A DNA stretch of 5,334 bases. Origin: Candidatus Methylomirabilota bacterium (lineage in GTDB: Bacteria > Methylomirabilota > Methylomirabilia > Methylomirabilales > 2-02-FULL-66-22). Every line of letters starts with the position of its first letter. Within the stretch, counting starts at the first letter, position 1. The stretch covers positions 1 to 5,334 of the forward strand of contig JACQXP010000391.1 in assembly GCA_016208645.1 (NCBI GenBank). The letters run 5' to 3'. The notes under the pieces were generated by a model. It was not told where the DNA came from. It did no database searches and saw nothing but the letters and a program-made list of their open reading frames with translations. Shown in pieces: positions 4,741 through 5,334 of this stretch. A program made the position numbers and the translations under genes.

Positions 4741-4824
4741 GATGAGTGCCGGATATGCCTGTCTCCCGGGGGCTGGCTTTCTGCTTCGAACCGATCGCCG
4801 TGAGAATCTCCATCGAGCGAATAG

Positions 4825-5334
4825 ATGCCCGAGGCCGTTAACGAGATGCCGCCGGATGTTTCCCCCGAGGTCCGGGAGCGGATCCTGCGGGAGAGTCTGG
4901 CCGCGTGGCGGGAGCAGGGGCTGATCAGTGCGGAGCAGTATGACCTGCTCCTGGCCCAGGCCGTGGCAGCGCCGGCACCGGAGCGCCCGGCTGCACCCCG
5001 GCGGGCCATCGTCCACGAGCGAAAGCTGGGCCGCGGCGTCACCATCCTCATCAACCTCGGCGCGATCATCCTGGCCGCCGGCCTGATCATCTTCTTCGCG
5101 TCCAACTGGATCGAGTTCGGGCGCGCCGCCAAGATCGCCAGCCTGTTCGCCCTCACGCTGTTCTTCTATGCGGTCGGTTTCGAGCTGACCCAGGAGGGCC
5201 GCTGGAACTTCTCCAAGCTCGGCCTGGCCCTGATCTTCCTGGGCTGCGTCATGTTCGGGGTTGACATCCTCCTGCTGGCGTTGATCTACGACCTCACGGC
5301 CGAGCATGCCTGGGCCCTGATGATGGATGCCGCC
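4825..5334 (+). CDS. DUF2157-type integral membrane protein (3' partial)
   Basis: The frame is open from 4825 to the window edge (170 residues) and the gene continues beyond. Residues 1-47 form a soluble amphipathic part (EVRERILRESLAAWREQGLISAEQYDLLL), the SHOCT-like 'short helix plus G-L-I-s-x-E-q-y' layout common at the start of DUF2157 proteins. A Pro/Ala-rich linker (48-60) follows. Membrane segments are at about 72-92 (TILINLGAIILAAGLIIFFASNW), 102-119 and 131-154. The LGAxxLaAGxIxFxASNW stretch is the family signature. Function is unknown in the family. ATG 4825 follows directly on an in-frame TAG (4822-4824). ATG 4846, with GAGG at 4831-4834, is an alternative start that removes seven residues. 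The gene returns to the high-GC codon style of the first part of the window, so the toxin-antitoxin pair looks like an insert between it and ald. Confidence 0.75.
   Translation, partial: MPEAVNEMPPDVSPEVRERILRESLAAWREQGLISAEQYDLLLAQAVAAPAPERPAAPRRAIVHERKLGRGVTILINLGAIILAAGLIIFFASNWIEFGRAAKIASLFALTLFFYAVGFELTQEGRWNFSKLGLALIFLGCVMFGVDILLLALIYDLTAEHAWALMMDAA

Noticed and set aside
4825..4845. Near-identity of the DUF2157 start (MPEAVNE) to the HEAT protein start (MPEVNE) as evidence of duplication
   Set aside because: The match covers only a few codons, with a frame-preserving gap. The proteins are otherwise unrelated, so chance is the simplest explanation.
4492..5307. A 271-codon open frame on the minus strand opposite the antitoxin and the DUF2157 gene
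   Set aside because: It spans two unrelated + strand genes and the low-GC/high-GC boundary, shows no domain, and is rich in Gln/Asp/Arg as expected from reverse reading.

Overview
The window is dense, high-GC bacterial chromosome, with metabolic and housekeeping genes and one lower-GC accessory module. The sequence alone does not fix the organism. Strong G/C preference at third codon positions, a nitrilase gene beside a stand-alone NAD synthetase, HEAT-repeat and DUF2157-type proteins, and short AT-richer repeats between genes would suit an uncultured soil or sediment lineage such as Methylomirabilota/Rokubacteria. That placement is only an impression.

Layout. Positions 1-213 hold the 3' end of a + strand gene, probably the C-terminal tail of an HD-GYP-type signalling protein. 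It overlaps by 12 bp, tail to tail, a minus-strand gene (795-202) for a protein made of six HEAT repeats with an exact 31-residue period. The intergenic region 796-942 appears to carry back-to-back overlapping promoters and a GACAG/CTGTC repeat element. It separates the HEAT gene from a + strand pair: a nitrilase-superfamily glutaminase-like gene (943-1710, tail out of frame to 1763) and nadE (1767-2588). The nitrilase gene keeps its Glu-Lys-Cys triad. It seems to have lost about 15 codons plus a frame near 1531-1541, so its C-terminal part is now read in another frame. nadE itself looks intact.

A short spacer with phased 8-bp repeats (2593-2670) leads to a complete alanine dehydrogenase gene (ald, 2683-3804), in which all four expected catalytic residues are at canonical positions. 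The region 3805-4036 is non-coding. It holds a palindrome, a 9-bp stem-loop, and a perfect-consensus sigma70 promoter (TTGACA, 16 bp, TATAAT) overlapped by an inverted repeat.

That promoter drives a two-gene toxin-antitoxin module: a PIN-domain toxin (4037-4462) and a ribbon-helix-helix antitoxin (4459-4719). The toxin start codon falls at the predicted transcription start, so its mRNA should be leaderless. The antitoxin has a textbook Shine-Dalgarno inside the end of the toxin gene. This difference in initiation signals could let a toxin-first operon still make more antitoxin than toxin, and it is the most interesting point in the window. The window ends inside a DUF2157-type membrane protein gene (4825 to the edge).

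How the genes fit together: the nitrilase/NadE pair looks like a two-subunit glutamine-dependent NAD synthetase whose glutaminase half is damaged here, by true decay or by sequence error. Alanine dehydrogenase uses NAD and releases or fixes ammonia, so it shares both metabolites with NadE, but a functional link is only inferred.
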